Source: Ariolimax columbianus (Eukaryota; Mollusca; Gastropoda; Stylommatophora; Arionidae). From it: a DNA stretch of 64,000 nucleotides. Every line of letters starts with the position of its first letter. Positions within the stretch are counted from its first letter, which is position 1. The stretch covers positions 56,322,814 to 56,386,813 of the forward strand of contig JAVGWX010000008.1 of NCBI GenBank assembly GCA_036924085.1. The letters are read 5' to 3'. The notes beneath the pieces were generated by a model. It saw only the letters and a program-made list of their open reading frames with translations, searched no databases and was not told the DNA's origin. Position numbers and translations under genes: made by a program. Below, in pieces: positions 34,977 through 47,344 of the stretch.

Positions 34977-37900
34977 TTATGCTGATATTGTGTTTTTTTC
35001 GGTGGTCATTATCTTTGTTTTGTGTATGTTTATGAACAGGTTTTGATCTTTACTGTGTCTATTTACAGCATAAATTAGCTGTTCTAGCCGTTCTGCACTT
35101 TTTGATAGTATCACTGTGTGGTCTGTGTATCGTAACTCTGGAATCTCGTACCATCCAATCGTAAATGTATCAAAACTGTCAATGTTCTCGTCTTCTCTAA
35201 CATTTCTCATTACACATTCCACATATATGTTGTATAGATAAGGTGAGAGGATACATCCCTGTCTTACTCCCTTTTGTACTGCAAACCTGATGTTTGCCCA
35301 GATACTCGGAAAGCGGCTCATTAATCTTGGTATAATGTTTCAATGAGATGTATAATGTGCACAGGAAACCCCATTTCTTTCATGATGTTCCACAGATTTT
35401 GATGTTTTACCGTATCAAATGCCTTGGTGAAATCAATGAAACATGTGGGCAGGTCTACATTAAACTCTCTACATTTTTCATAGATATTCGTCATATTGAA
35501 TATGTAGTCGAAAGGAAAAGACAAAACAGATCCAAATGGATACAGGCCTATCAGCCTACTGAGCTGTGTCGACAAACTGATGGAACGTATGATAAACACC
35601 AGACTGATGTGGCATCTGGAAGAAAAACGCATATTAATTCCACAGCACGCAGGCTTTAGAGAGCACAGATCCACTGAGGATCAGGTCATCCTCATAGCCA
35701 AGGAAATAGAAGAAGATGCCTACCAGGAACAGAAACACACAGTAGCGGTTTGGGTGGACCTGGAAAAGGCATTTGACGAAGTCTGGAAAGATGGACTTAG
35801 AGACAAGCTAAGAAGAAGTGAAGTGTGTGGGAAAATGTATAAGTGGATCAACCACTACCTCAAAAACAGAACGGCCAGAGTTCAAGAACAAGGGCAGATG
35901 AGCAAAAAGGTGACACTTGAGCAGGGAGTACCCCAAGGAGGAGTACTGTCACCCACACTCTTCCTGGTGTATATAAATGACATTACAGAGAATATACCAA
36001 GGAGAGTCCATAGCGCAATGTTTGCAGACGATCTGGCTATGTGGACCTCTGAAAAGAATCTCACCATAGCATGAAATCGGATGCATCAGGCCCTAACATC
36101 GCTGGAAGAGTGGGCGAACTCATGGCTGGTAAAAATAAACGAGGAAAAAACTACATGTACAATATTCTCGCTATCAATCAAACCCCAAAACACCAAATTA
36201 AGTCTAAACGGCAAATACCTGCATCCAAACGACAACCCAAACTACCTGGGAGTCACATTTGATCGGCGCATGACATGGACAAGTCAGATCGAGAGAAACC
36301 GAATGAGAGCCGCAGAAAGAATGGCAATCATGAGGAAACTTGCTGGCACAAGCTGGGGAGCAGACGAAAGTATACTAAAGAAACTGTACACTGGAAGAGT
36401 GAGACCAGTTCTCGAGTATGGCATTGCGGCATGGACAACAGCAGCAAAGGCGAACTTCGATAAAACTAGCAAACTCCAAAACCAAGCCATGAGAGTTATA
36501 ACAGGAGACATGAAGTCAACGCCAATTTGTAGAATTTGAAAAGATTACAAAACTGCAATCCATGACCGACAGAAGAGACTGCAGAGCCCAGCTGCAATCA
36601 GAAAAACTCAGAAGACTGACTAACCATCCAATGCCCCAAGACTAAACAATTTCGGAAATGGGAAACTAAAGCGAAGAAACTTTGCAGAAATAGCCAAAGC
36701 AAAGATGCACGAAAACCCCATCCCTACTGTTCGACAACCTACCTGGAGGCAGCATATATTTCCAGAGGTGGTAGAAAATATACCAGGTATTGGAAACAAA
36801 AACTGCCAGTCAGAAAAAGAAAGAAGAGATACTACCCTGAGTTATATAACGGAAAACTGTCCAAGCATGGACTGGACTCATGCATACACCGACGTTTCCG
36901 TAACAAACACAACACAGAACGGAGGGGCAGGAGCATTTCTGAACCTACCAAATGGCAGAAAAATAACAATGTAATTCGCTACTGGAAAATACACAAGCAA
37001 TTTCAGAGCTGAGGCAGAGGCACTGAGGGCGGCAGTGGAAGAAATGGTGACAGGTAAAAGGAATGAAAGCCACATAGTCCTGCTTACAGATGCTCTGGCC
37101 GAAGTCACAGCACTGAAAAGCCAGAAAAATACTGAACTTAATGATTTAAGAGCAGAACTCTGCCAACTATGCCAGCAGTCTGCCCCAAAAAGGGTAGTGG
37201 TGCAGTGGGTTCCATCTCACTGCAACATCCAAGGCAACGAGGAGGCAGACAGACTGGCAAAAAAAGGTGCAAAACTACCACAACCAGATACTAGTATGAC
37301 ATACGCATAGTCAAAACGGCTTATTAGAGCTAGATACATGACCAAATGGGAAACCGAACATACTGGCTACACCAAAAACGATGCCTATTACCAGCTGAAC
37401 AGAAGAGAGCAGGTCGTGGTCTTCAGACTTCGCACTGGCGACAATAGACTGAGGTACCACCTATCCAACAAATTGAAGATAGGTGGAACCGACGAATGCC
37501 CGTGTGGTACCGGGAAAATGACTGCAAAACTGCCCAACATTCGAGGATCAGAGAGAGCAGATGTGGCCATCACCAGTGGCAACACTAGACAAGCTCTATG
37601 GCAGTGTCGACAGCCTCAGGATGACCGCTGCCTTTTTCGAAAAAATAATGGTTACTGTCTGACTGCGTACGATGAAGAAGAAGAAGAAGAAGAATATGTA
37701 GTCCCTGGTCCCTTTGTCTTTTCTAAAACCTATTTCGATCACGGGAATTTCAGATTCAAATGTTTTCTCTATCCTTCTTAATAGGATCCGCAAGAGTATC
37801 TTGCTAGCGTATTTGATTATCGCGATAGTTTGGTAGTTTGTGCACAGCTTTAGATTGCCTTTTTTGGGGAGAGGAATATAAATTGATTTCTTCATGCTTC

Positions 37901-38119
37901 TATCCACTCTGCGCTGTGCCATATCCGTTTACGCAGATTGTGATAAATCGAACACTGGTCTCCCCTCCTGCTTGTAATAGCTCTGCTTGGATATCATCAC
38001 ATCCTATCTTGTTGCTGTATATTTTCTATTTCCTTACACGTGTCCAGTATATATCTTCTTTTATCTTTTCTTTATTCTCGTCTATATTTTCTTGCACAGT
38101 TTTTGGGACCAATGACACG
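34977..38119 (-). pseudogene. RTE/CR1-like LINE remnant, duplicate copy
   Basis: Duplicate of the minus-strand element at 23761-27220, again split by the truncated I-like LINE. GVRQGCILSP at about 35270, FIDFTKAFDTV near 35440 and PLPKKGNLK near 37860 are all present. The C-terminal end is missing because the repeat boundary at 34660 cuts it off against rDNA spacer. Confidence 0.85.
35510..37691 (+). mobile_element. 5'-truncated I-like LINE relative, duplicate copy
   Basis: Second copy of 24611-26792 inside repeat X, with the same stops and the same flanking GAATATGTAGTC. One substitution gives the family-typical EEWANSW here, where the left copy has EELANSW. It is a product of the flank duplication, not an independent insertion. 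Confidence 0.92.
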
Positions 38120-38394
38120 TAAAGAAACTATCAATGACATCTGAGTTTTGCTAGAGAAATCTAAAGCAATTAATGGTATTACAAGATAGTCTCTGTTCTG
38201 GAATTAGCATGGCAGTAAATGTAGAGTTAGAACAAAGCACACACAGGATTTGGAAACAAACACAAATGTAGCGGGTAGAAGTAAAGATCACAATTGATGA
38301 AGGTCAGAGCATAGTGTATTTGTATTGGAAATATGTTTTCCACAGAGCGATCAACAGATTTGTTGATTGATTAATTGAGTTGGTTGATTGATTT

Positions 38395-39015
38395 GAACTG
38401 TCTTATTTCCTCTACCGATCTGTAGGTTGTGTTTTACGCATTTTACCTTCAGTCACACTCTGTTCGAATCATTCCCTTCCCATGCCAACAAAATCTAAAT
38501 AGTTTCACTCCATGACTTGAGTACATTGCTATCTTTTTGCATTGGCCGCCGTTAACAAATCCTCATTACTCTTCATTGCTGCCCTTGGTACCCTTAACAT
38601 TCTAAATGAGGTTTGCGCAGCATTAATTTTTGTTCATGTCAGTGAATAAAGACGGATTGCGTTTAATTATGTTCAATTCAAAAGTAAATTTTTGTTTGAC
38701 ATGTGCTTTTGTACTTCTTATTTGAAGAATTAATAACTTCTTGAGAACAAAAGCAAACTCGGAGGCGACAAGGAAATAAAGAAAACAGGATGATTTATCC
38801 CGATTTTTCCACTGACGTGTTAAGTTTCGTTTGAGTTCACACCGCTCACACTAATCCATCACAAGTGACAGTTTCCGGAACAGCTTAGACAGTTAATGTA
38901 GGGGGTCAGTTTGATGTATGTGAAAAACTATCCAAAGACAATGACACAGTTACCGCCAAGAAATAAGCCTGATCTTTTTCTTTCGGTCTGTCTGTTTCAC
39001 TTCAGAGCTGGGGTC
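38395..39015. other. No recognisable feature
   Basis: AT-rich unique sequence following repeat X; nothing identified. Confidence 0.5.
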
Positions 39016-39650
39016 TCAAACGGAAACTGTCTCGTGAGATGTATAATGAAAAATGCGATGGTCGTAAGGTCGTTGAGGCACACATGAAGATATCCTCACA
39101 AACCCACGCCACCGTTCTCTGTCATCAGCAGCTGCCTGTGCCTCTTCTGGTCGGAGATTGGTCCATTCTTTTATGATGTCCTCCACATCTTTTTGAGACG
39201 GCATATTCGTCGTTTGCCTTACACCTTTCCGTGCAGGATCGTATTTACAAGACCATTTGATCTCAATATATGACTGTATCAAGCGATTTTTCTTCTTTTG
39301 ACAGTTGCCAAAAGGTCTTCAAAAGGCCCTATTGCTGTTGTAATTTTATCTCGTATTTTCTCATTTGTAATTCGATCTTTATAAGTGATGTTTAAATCTC
39401 TTCGGAAACATCAAACTCTAAGGCATGTATCCTTTGCTGAAGGTCAGCTGTAACTGTCCATGTCTCATAAGCATAGAGGTATATTGATAGTACTAATGTA
39501 CGCATTAATCTGCTTTTCGTGCATAGTGCTAACCGTTTATCTTGCCAGATTTTGTTAAGCCGTGCAAGCGCCGCTATTGTCTGTGATATTCTGGCCAACA
39601 CCTCACATTTTAGTCTTAGAGCTAGTAAAGACAAAACCAAGAGACCAAGA
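39016..39650 (-). pseudogene. LINE C-terminal fragment (endonuclease-RT type)
   Basis: Minus strand 39640-39392 reads LARISQTIAALARLNKIWQ and SIYLYAYETWTVTADLQQRI. Then 39282-39016 gives VEDIIKEWTNLRPEEAQAAA and DRERWRGFV. This is the usual region after the RT domain in RTE-like elements. The two pieces are in different frames and no RT core is present. A related fragment lies at 18590-18740. Confidence 0.7.
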
Positions 39651-39730
39651 GCGAGTGAAGGAAATATCGAGAGACAAATCTAAGAGGTGTGTTCAAATGA
39701 TACGGGACCTAACTGCACCAAGTGACTTTA

Positions 39731-41039
39731 AAAAGGGCGTGTCATAAGTCTTTACCCTGACTGTGAAGGAGTAGGAAGAAAAAGTTGAAATTTTGCATAA
39801 ATGTAGCTCATTCAATTTGGACTAGACTTGAGAAGTATGAATGTCTCTCTTTGATGGGCTTACTCGGTATGGTGCATGGCGCAACACACTTTATTTACCT
39901 GATCTGCTACTTTAACGGTTTGTCAGAAAAATTGTAAAATCAGAGGCCAGAATTGTGATAAAACTCTTGATTCTGCAGGGAAAAACACCTACAGAAATAC
40001 ACAGGGAGATGGAACCAGTGTTTGATGAATTCTGTCCTTCGCATACTTCTGTAAAAAATTGGTGTATGCAGTTTAAGTGCTGATCTTCCAAGATCTTCCA
40101 AAATCAGGAAGATCATCCTGAGAGTGCAGCAATGAAAATGCTGCAAGAGTGAAGAAAATTATTGACCAGGATAGAAAAATGACAATTGTAGAGCCTTCTA
40201 GGTCAGCAAAAATGAATGAAAGTACAATTTTTAGAATTTTACATAACAGACTGAACATGATAAAAGTGTGTGCCCGCTGGGTCCTCGGTCTGCTGATATC
40301 TGAGCAGACACAAACGAGGGTTGATTGCTGGGGCCAGTTGCTCAAAATGTGTTTGTCGAAAAACATGTTACCCCCGATGGTGATTGTAGATGAGACTTTG
40401 CTTCACCCTAATGACCCAGAATCCAAAATTTTTAGAATGCAGTGGAAAACCCCGGGTTCACCACCACATGTCAAGCAAAGAGCACAGAAATCTGCAAGAA
40501 AAGTGATACTGATTGTTTTTTGGGACGTCAAATGTGTCATATTGAAAGATTACCTGCCTCGTGGCAATACGGTTAATGGGAAATAATGTGCAGTTCTCCT
40601 TACCAAACTAAGAAAGACTGTGACCAGAAAACGAGGGATAGCGCGCACTCAAATGCTGTCTTTGCTTCAAGACAACGTGCCTTCCTATAAAGCAAGGCTT
40701 ATGCTGCAAATAGCCATTTCAATATTGAAATTCTTCTACACCCACCATATTCTCCGGATTTAGCTCCATCAGACTTTTTTTTGGTTCCAAATCTTAAAAA
40801 ACGACTGAAAGGAAATCATTTTGACAGTGACGAAGATGTGATACTGGCTTGTGGTAACTGGTTTAGTTAGAAAAATAGGTTAGTTTCACCTGAAGGTTTT
40901 TTCACGGTCACGCAGAGATGGCAGAAATGTATAAATGCAGGTGGTGGCTACATTGAGAAGGAATAAGCACTGTGCCGAATTTCAACTTTCTCCTCCTACT
41001 CCTTCATGGTCAGAATAAAGACTTATGACAAGCCCCTTG
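39731..41039 (+). mobile_element. Inner mariner element with terminal inverted repeats
   Basis: 1,309 bp, a typical mariner length. The left end (from GGGCGTGTCATAAGTCTTTA) and the right end, reverse-complemented (from GGGGCTTGTCATAAGTCTTT), form imperfect inverted repeats of about 60 bp. A TA dinucleotide flanks both sides (39729-39730 and 41040-41041), the expected mariner target duplication. It contains a broken transposase. Confidence 0.88.
39900..40960 (+). pseudogene. Mariner transposase, degenerate (DD34D type)
   Basis: Cut-and-paste transposase that binds the terminal repeats and moves the element. The HTH region reads SEARIVIKLLILQGKTPTEI. The catalytic part includes IVDETLLHPNDPESK (first Asp), QDNVPSYKA (second) and HPPYSPDLAPSDFF (third); spacing between the last two is about 34, as in mariners. 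Breaks: a stop after MQFKC, frameshifts on both sides of the RTRVDCWGQLL region, a stop after VNGK, and another shift before HPPYS. It cannot encode a working enzyme. Confidence 0.82.
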
Positions 41040-41107
41040 TATGTACGATGCACTCGATGACGTCACTTCTGATGTAAACAACAGAAACCAGCTGTCAAGT
41101 TTGCAAA

Positions 41108-41416
41108 ATGTCATTATCCTCTGACTCAAAGTATCCTCAGCAGACCGTTGAAAACATGACGGGTGTGATACGGAATCCGTCCAGAGTTGATCAGCGAGCG
41201 GTGATTCGGTTTCTAACAGGTGAAGAATGTCGATCAGTTGACATTCATCGCAGAATACAGGCAGTGTATGGTGACAAAAGTGTGTCAAACATAACAGTGA
41301 GGTGCTGGACAACGATGTTTAAAGAAGGACTTGAGTTAACGAAAAATCTTCCGAGACCAGGTCAAGCGCATATTGTTGCGTCAGAATCACTAAAATTAAT
41401 GCAGCGATACGGGTGA
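41108..41416 (+). pseudogene. Mariner transposase N-terminal (HTH) fragment
   Basis: Open frame of 102 codons with GVIRNPSRVDQRAVIRFLTG, HRRIQAVYGDKSVSNITV and NLPRPGQAHIV. This is the paired HTH and linker of a mariner transposase; the usual continuation would be the DDD catalytic domain, which is missing. The homologous region at 13431-13815 is more decayed. Confidence 0.7.
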
Positions 41417-41434
41417 ATCGTCGCCACACATTTG

Positions 41435-41493
41435 TCACCTTACACTGCCTGCATTCTGCGATGAAAGTCAACTGATCGACATCCTTCAAGTCG
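41435..41493 (-). repeat. Inverted copy of mariner HTH segment
   Basis: The reverse complement (GTCGATCAGTTGAC...TTCATCGCAGAATGCAGG) matches 41222-41281 with a few changes, making a foldback of about 58-nt arms around a 150-nt loop. It directly adjoins the 31-bp array. Confidence 0.8.
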
Positions 41494-42245
41494 ATTGACC
41501 AAGACCTGTGTGAAGACAAGTCGAAAGACCAATAGCCACCTGAATACAATGTCGATGGACCAAGACCTGAATGGATACAATGTCGATGGACCAAGACCTG
41601 TATGGATAAAATGTCGATGGACCAAGACCTGCATGGATAAAATACCGATGGAGCAAGACCTGTATGCAGACAAATCGATGGACCAAGACCTGTATGAAGA
41701 CAAATCGATGGAGCAAGACCTGTATGCAGACAAATCGATGGACCAAGACCTGTATGAAGACAAATGGAGGGACCAAGACCTGTATGAAGACAAATCGATG
41801 GACCAAGACCTGTATGGATACAATGTCGATGGACCAAGACCTGTATGAAGACAAATCGATGGACCAAGACCTGTATGGATACAATGTCGATGGACCAAGA
41901 CCTGTATGGATACAATGTCGATGGACCAAGACCTGTATGGATACAATGTCGATGGACCAAGACCTGTATGGATACAATGTCGATGGACCAAGACCTGTAT
42001 GGATACAATGTCGATGGACCAAGACCTGTATGGATACAATGTCGATGGACCAAGACCTGTATGAAGACAAATGGAGGGACCAAGACATGTATGAAGACAA
42101 ATGGAGGGACCAAGACATGTATGAAGACAAATCGATGGACCAAGACCTGTATGGAGACAAATGGAGGGACCAAGACCTGTATGAATACAATGTCAATGGA
42201 CCAAGACCTGTATGCAGACAATGTTGATGGACCAAGAGCCACAAG
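41494..42245. repeat. 31-bp minisatellite
   Basis: About 24 units of 31 bp (GATGGACCAAGACCTGTATG plus GATACAATGTC), with a variant ending GAAGACAAATC. Since 31 is not a multiple of three, each frame walks through all phases; the long opposite-strand frames are artefacts of a stop-free monomer. Confidence 0.95.
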
Positions 42246-43485
42246 AAAGCGATAGCTATATACTTAGATCCATCTGGAGATAAAGTCTTCTTTCCTAGAG
42301 TGTTGGTAATCAACATCAAATAGTACACTTCTTCTTTTCTAAAATGTTGATGATCAATATCTTGTGTCATGTTTCATCTCCTTTACTAAAGTTTTTGTAA
42401 ACAACATCCTGTGCCACACTTCGTATCTTCATACAAGTTTTGATAAACCACATCCTGCATTGCACTCCTTCTTTGTTACGCTATTCAATGATACGATTCC
42501 CTTTCTCTGCATGGACTATGGTTCCCTCCTTTAAAGCGATGCAACTTTAGTTGCATTGGTAATATCGGGATGCAAGTGTCACTTAAAGGTGAGGATCATC
42601 ATTTCATTCCGTAAAAACATGCCAATTAAGCGTCCCATCGCTTTCATTACTACCTTTATTCTCAGCGATATTTCTCGGCATTCAAAATCTTCTCTCGTTC
42701 ATTTCCTCCTCATCATTTTTCATTCATCATTCCCTTTTGTTCTCGTTACTTGCCAGATTGATATTTCTAATTCTTTTTTGGTAGCATGAATAATCCTATG
42801 GTGTTTACATGTAATACTTCCTGCATCCCTTTTTCTGTGCTGATCAATGAATGTGTTGCGTTCTTTTCATTTATGTCGGTTCAATTGATCATTCCGTTTG
42901 TTTATTCATCGAACAACTCTTCCCTCTCTGTCCCACTCTTAAATTTCATTAGACATGCTCAAGTACTGTCATTGCTGAAAGTGGCAGTTTCGCCAAAGCA
43001 CCCATTTGCAGCTGGGTGGACTGGAAGAGTCGTTCATACCATGACAAAAAATTATGACATGCCTGATCTGTAAAGCTGAGTAAGGCGAGATTCGAACCAG
43101 GTACATTTAGATTATTATCCGCGCTCACAGCCCAGAGGTAACCGAATATCCAACTGAACAATATCTGCACTCAAACACTAGTTGTAAGTCTACATTAGAT
43201 AACAGGGCCTCAGAATATATATCTTTATGGGAGCAATCAGTTAGACATGGACAACGATGTGAACAGATATCAATCACGAACGACATATGTGTTAGGGGCT
43301 TACAATGGACAACTTCCAACTCTGACGTAATCACAACATACCGGAATAACACAACCCGAGTTATAGGTCATGTATGATTAAGCGTCATATCTTCATTGAT
43401 GATATAGTTTCAGTATGCGCCGACACATTGACAGCTTACTGATTTGCTTCTGTAACTTCCGTTTCGAGAGCTCTTGGTTAGCTAA
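42246..43485. other. No recognisable feature
   Basis: AT-rich sequence with short open frames lacking any recognisable domain; nothing supported. Confidence 0.5.
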
Positions 43486-43487
43486 TG

Positions 43488-44460
43488 TTTTCTCTCTAGG
43501 ACCAATTTTTAACATTTGCAGTTGTTGGAAACTGATGATTCCTTTCTAAGACGAATTTTTAACATTTGTAATTGTTGGAAACTGATGTTTTCTTTCTATG
43601 ACCAATTTTTAACATTTGTAATTGTTGGAAACTGATGTTTTCTTTCTATGACCAATTTTGTGTGGTTTGTAATTGTTGGAAACTGATGTTTTCTCTTTAG
43701 GACTAATTTTTTGTGGCTTGTAATTGTTGGAAACTGATGTTTTCTCTTTAGGACTAATTTTGTGTGGTTTGTAATTGTTGGAAACTGATGTTTTCTCTTT
43801 AGGACCAATTTTTTGTGGCTTGTAATTGTTGGAAACTGATGTTTTCTCTTTAGGACCAATTTTAAATTGTTGGAAACTGATGTTTTCTCTTTAGGACCAC
43901 TTTGTAATTGTTGGAAACATGTTTTCTCTTTAGGACCACTTTGTAATTGTTGGAACCATGTTTTCTCTTTAGGACCAATTTTTTGTAGCTTGTAATTGTT
44001 GGAAACTGATGTTTTCTCTTTAGGACCAATTTTAAATTGTTGGAAACTGATGTTTTCTCTTTAGGACCAACTTGTAATTGTTGGAAACTGATGTTTTCTC
44101 TTTAGGACCACTTTGTAATTGTTGGAAACATGTTTTCTCTTTAGGACCAATTTTTTGTAGCTTGTAATTGTTGGAAACTGATGTTTTCTCTTTAGGACCA
44201 ATTTTAAATTGTTGGAAACTGATGTTTTCTCTTTAGGACCAACTTGTAATTGTTGGAAACTGATGTTTTCTCTTTAGGACCACTTTGTAATTGTTGGAAA
44301 CATGTTTTCTCTTTAGGACCAATTTTTTGTGGCTTGTAATTGTTGGAAACTGTTTTATTTCTAGTACCAATTTGCTTAGGTTGTGGTTGTTGGAAGACGA
44401 TGTTTTCTATTTAGAACTGATGTTTTCTGTCTTAGACCAATCTGTTACAGTTGTAATTGT
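43488..44460. repeat. 51-bp minisatellite with shortened variants
   Basis: Units built on TTGGAAACTGATGTTTTCTC, TTTAGGACCAATTTT and GTAATTG. The full unit is about 51 bp; shorter variants of about 36-41 bp lack parts. A composite of long and short units repeats two to three times between about 43850 and 44320, a simple higher-order arrangement. Confidence 0.92.
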
Positions 44461-44834
44461 TGCTACATCATGTTGCTATCAAAGTTCCGTCATATCATTC
44501 AATCCAAATAGCCCTGCATTTTCTCTTTTGTCTAAAACCGTAATTTCTTTCTTGTCGTATGTCTGTGATAGCTCATTTAGTTTCTTTCTCATGAGAAAGG
44601 TATTCCCAAAACAGGTACTGCTGTCAAGGATGAAGTGATAGGAACTTCATTCTACTAGGTCTCCGTTTTTATGAGATGATGTGGTCAGTATTCTCTGCCT
44701 TTTCTTCCCTAACAGTGTCCGGTGTACATTTACAGCTGGGTTGACTGATCTGATGATTCATCCATTTTTTTTCTATCTGACAATGCATTAGGCTCAGTGA
44801 GTAGTTTCTACAATATTTTAGTGTCGTTATTTTT

Positions 44835-45440
44835 TGTTCATCATCATTGTCATCGTCGTTATCATCATCGTCAACAACATCCTCATCGTTGTCGTCGTCA
44901 ACATCATCATCATCGTCGTCGTCGTCAACATCATCATCAACATTGTCATCATCATTATCGTCATCTAAATCATCGTCATCATTATCATCAACATCATCGT
45001 CATCATCATCCTTATCATCATTAACATCGTCATCATCGTCATTATTCTCATCGTCATCATCATCGTCGTCATCGTCATCGTCAACATCATCATCGTCGTC
45101 ATCGTCATCGTCAACATCATCATCGTCGTCATCGTCATCGCCAACATCATCATCATCATCGTCGTCATCGTCAACATTATCATCATCAACATTGTCCTCA
45201 TCATTCTTGTCATCATTAACATCATCATCATCATCATCGTCATCATCATCATCGTCAACATTGTCATCGACATCAATCACCGTCATCAAACACCATAAAT
45301 CAGTCATTATAATCAATCTTCATCATCACCAACCATCCTCATTAACCCTCATCACCAATCACCAACATCAACAATCATCATGATTATTATCAACATCATT
45401 ACCACCACTACCAGTACTATCATCACGATCATCATCATTC
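44835..45440. repeat. (CAT/CGT)n trinucleotide tract
   Basis: Irregular ATC/GTC trinucleotide repeats over about 450 bp, decaying to 45440. It yields poly-Ser on the plus strand and poly-Asp on the minus strand; low-complexity translations, not genes. Confidence 0.93.
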
Positions 45441-46209
45441 ACTTAATCATAAGTACTCCCGTAACATGAAAGGTCGTCGATGCACCAACTCGGTTTTGTG
45501 CCAGGATATTTGCTAGCTATGGACTTTCATGTCCCTTTTCTGATGTTGTCTTTTCATCTCTTTTTCTGCCTCCCTCTCTTACGTTTCCCAGTCACAGTAT
45601 CTTGCAGGATCGTCTTGGTCAACCTAGACGTTCTTGATACATTCCCATATCATTTGAGATTTAAATGGCTCGCCAAGTCAGACATTAATAATGTTTCATT
45701 TCTCAAACATTTTTCGTTTAATGCATTTGTTACTCTACTCAACATTGCCTATCCACTACGACTGACACTGGTAACAAGTAGTTGGTAAAAATAGTACTAT
45801 CCACTTGTCGTATGGTCTCCCATTCTGATGTAGTGTTTAAGTAGTGCTGACAGATAGTGAAAACCACCCGGATGCTGTGTGACATGTACTTCTATCAAAC
45901 CATCCAACCACCTTTCAAATGCCTCGTGTGTACTTTAACTTTTGGGTCGGTCCTTTGTGTGCTTTTATATTCTTGAGGGTTTGACGTTTCACTAAGTGAG
46001 AAACGTGCTTCTGTTTCCCTGATTAATCTGTGATTGATTCGCATTTTCAGTCCAAGTGAAGCATAGTTGATCTCGTTGTAGGATGTCGGTAACTGAACAT
46101 TTTTACTGGCGGTTTCGAAAGATATGGTTTAACATGATGAGGCTACTAACTTCGTGTACAACCCATATTATTCGCATTCTACAACACACTTGAGAGGTGA
46201 GAAGACTAA
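45441..46209. other. No recognisable feature
   Basis: Unique-looking sequence between two repeats; nothing identified. Confidence 0.5.
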
Positions 46210-47112
46210 CGTCTGGTCAGGCAAAACGTACTAGTTTGACAAGGATTCTAAAGGAACAAGTCACTAGTTATGATTCTAATATGACAAGGATTCTAATAAC
46301 AGATCACGAGCAAGGATTCTAATGGGACAGATCACTAACAAAGATTCTAACAGGACACATCACTAGCAAGGATTCTAATGTGACAAGTCACTAGCAAAGA
46401 TTTTAATGGGGCAGATCACGCGCAAGAATTCTAATGGGACAGATCACTAGCAAAGAATTCTAATGGGACAGATCACGTACAAGGATTCTAATGTGACAAA
46501 CCATTAGCAAGGATTCTAATGGGACAGGTCACGGGCAAGATTTCTAACGTGACAGATCCCTAGCAAAGATTTTAATGTGAAAAGTCACTAGCTAGGATTC
46601 TATTTTGACAAGTCATTAGCAAGGATTCTAATGTGACAAGTCACTAGCAAGGATTCTAGCCGGGCAGGTCACTGGCAAGGATTGTCACATGACAGGTCGC
46701 TATCAAGGATTCAAACATGACAGGTCGCTAGCAAGGATTCTAACATGACAGGTCGCTATCAAGGATTCTAACGTGACAGGTCGCTAGTAAGGATTCTAAC
46801 AGGACAGGTCACGAGCAAGGATTCTAACATGACAGGTCGCTAGGAAGGATTCTAACATGCCAGGTCGCTATCAAGGATTCTAACATGACAGGTCGCTAGC
46901 AAGAATTCTAACGTGACAGGTCGCTAGTAAGGATTCTAACGTGACAGGTCGCTAGTAAGGATTCTAACATGACAGGTCGCTAGCAAGGATTCTAACATGA
47001 CAGGTCGCTAGAAAGGATTCTAACATGACAGGTCGCTAGCAAGGATTCTAACAGGACAGGTCGCTAGCAAGGATTCTAACAGACAGACAGGTCACGAGCA
47101 AATAATCTGACA
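46210..47112. repeat. 28-bp minisatellite, type A
   Basis: About 32 units of AAGGATTCTAACATGACAGG plus TCGCTAGC (28 bp). The left half is divergent and the right half homogeneous. The GACAGGTCRCTA core is shared with the type B array at 47345. Confidence 0.93.
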
Positions 47113-47344
47113 GGACAGCTCACTAAAGATAAAGGTTGTCAAATAGCAAACATTGCTGTCGGAGATAAAGTGGTAGTCTTTTTTGTCCAAAGCCACCTCG
47201 TGTTTATGAGATTGGGTAAGAAGTTCCTTTTCTCGCTTGAGCCACGTACATATTTACTGCTTCATCGACTAGAGCTGGAAGGTAACGAAGGTTGAACACC
47301 TTACGTTTGCCGTCAAAACTGTACGCTCTAACACTATGCTTATC

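Larger units (their letters stand above)
34660..38394 (+). repeat. Long direct repeat X, right copy (3,735 bp)
   Basis: Second copy of 23761-27495. It carries the same interrupted RTE/CR1-like LINE (minus strand, lacking its C-terminal end) and the same truncated I-like LINE (35510-37691, with its 12-bp duplications at 35498-35509 and 37692-37703). After 38394 the sequence diverges from the left copy, which enters the LINE tail instead. Confidence 0.95.
39686..41484 (+). mobile_element. Outer mariner fragment, split by an inner mariner
   Basis: Left part 39686-39730 (GAGGTGTGTTCAAATGA...CAAGTGACTTTA) and right part from 41042 join to match the fragment at 13431-13815 through GACGTCACTTCTG and CATTATCCTCTGACT. 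The right part encodes the HTH region (41108-41416). The catalytic domain is absent; the sequence ends in an inverted duplicate of its own HTH coding segment next to a 31-bp array. Confidence 0.75.

Noticed and set aside
41319..42370. Long open frames (up to 307 codons) over the 31-bp array on both strands
   Set aside because: A stop-free 31-bp monomer opens all frames; the repeating peptide cycles through phases and there is no start or domain context.
44669..45383. Poly-Asp and poly-Ser frames
   Set aside because: Translation of an irregular trinucleotide tract; low complexity with no flanking gene.
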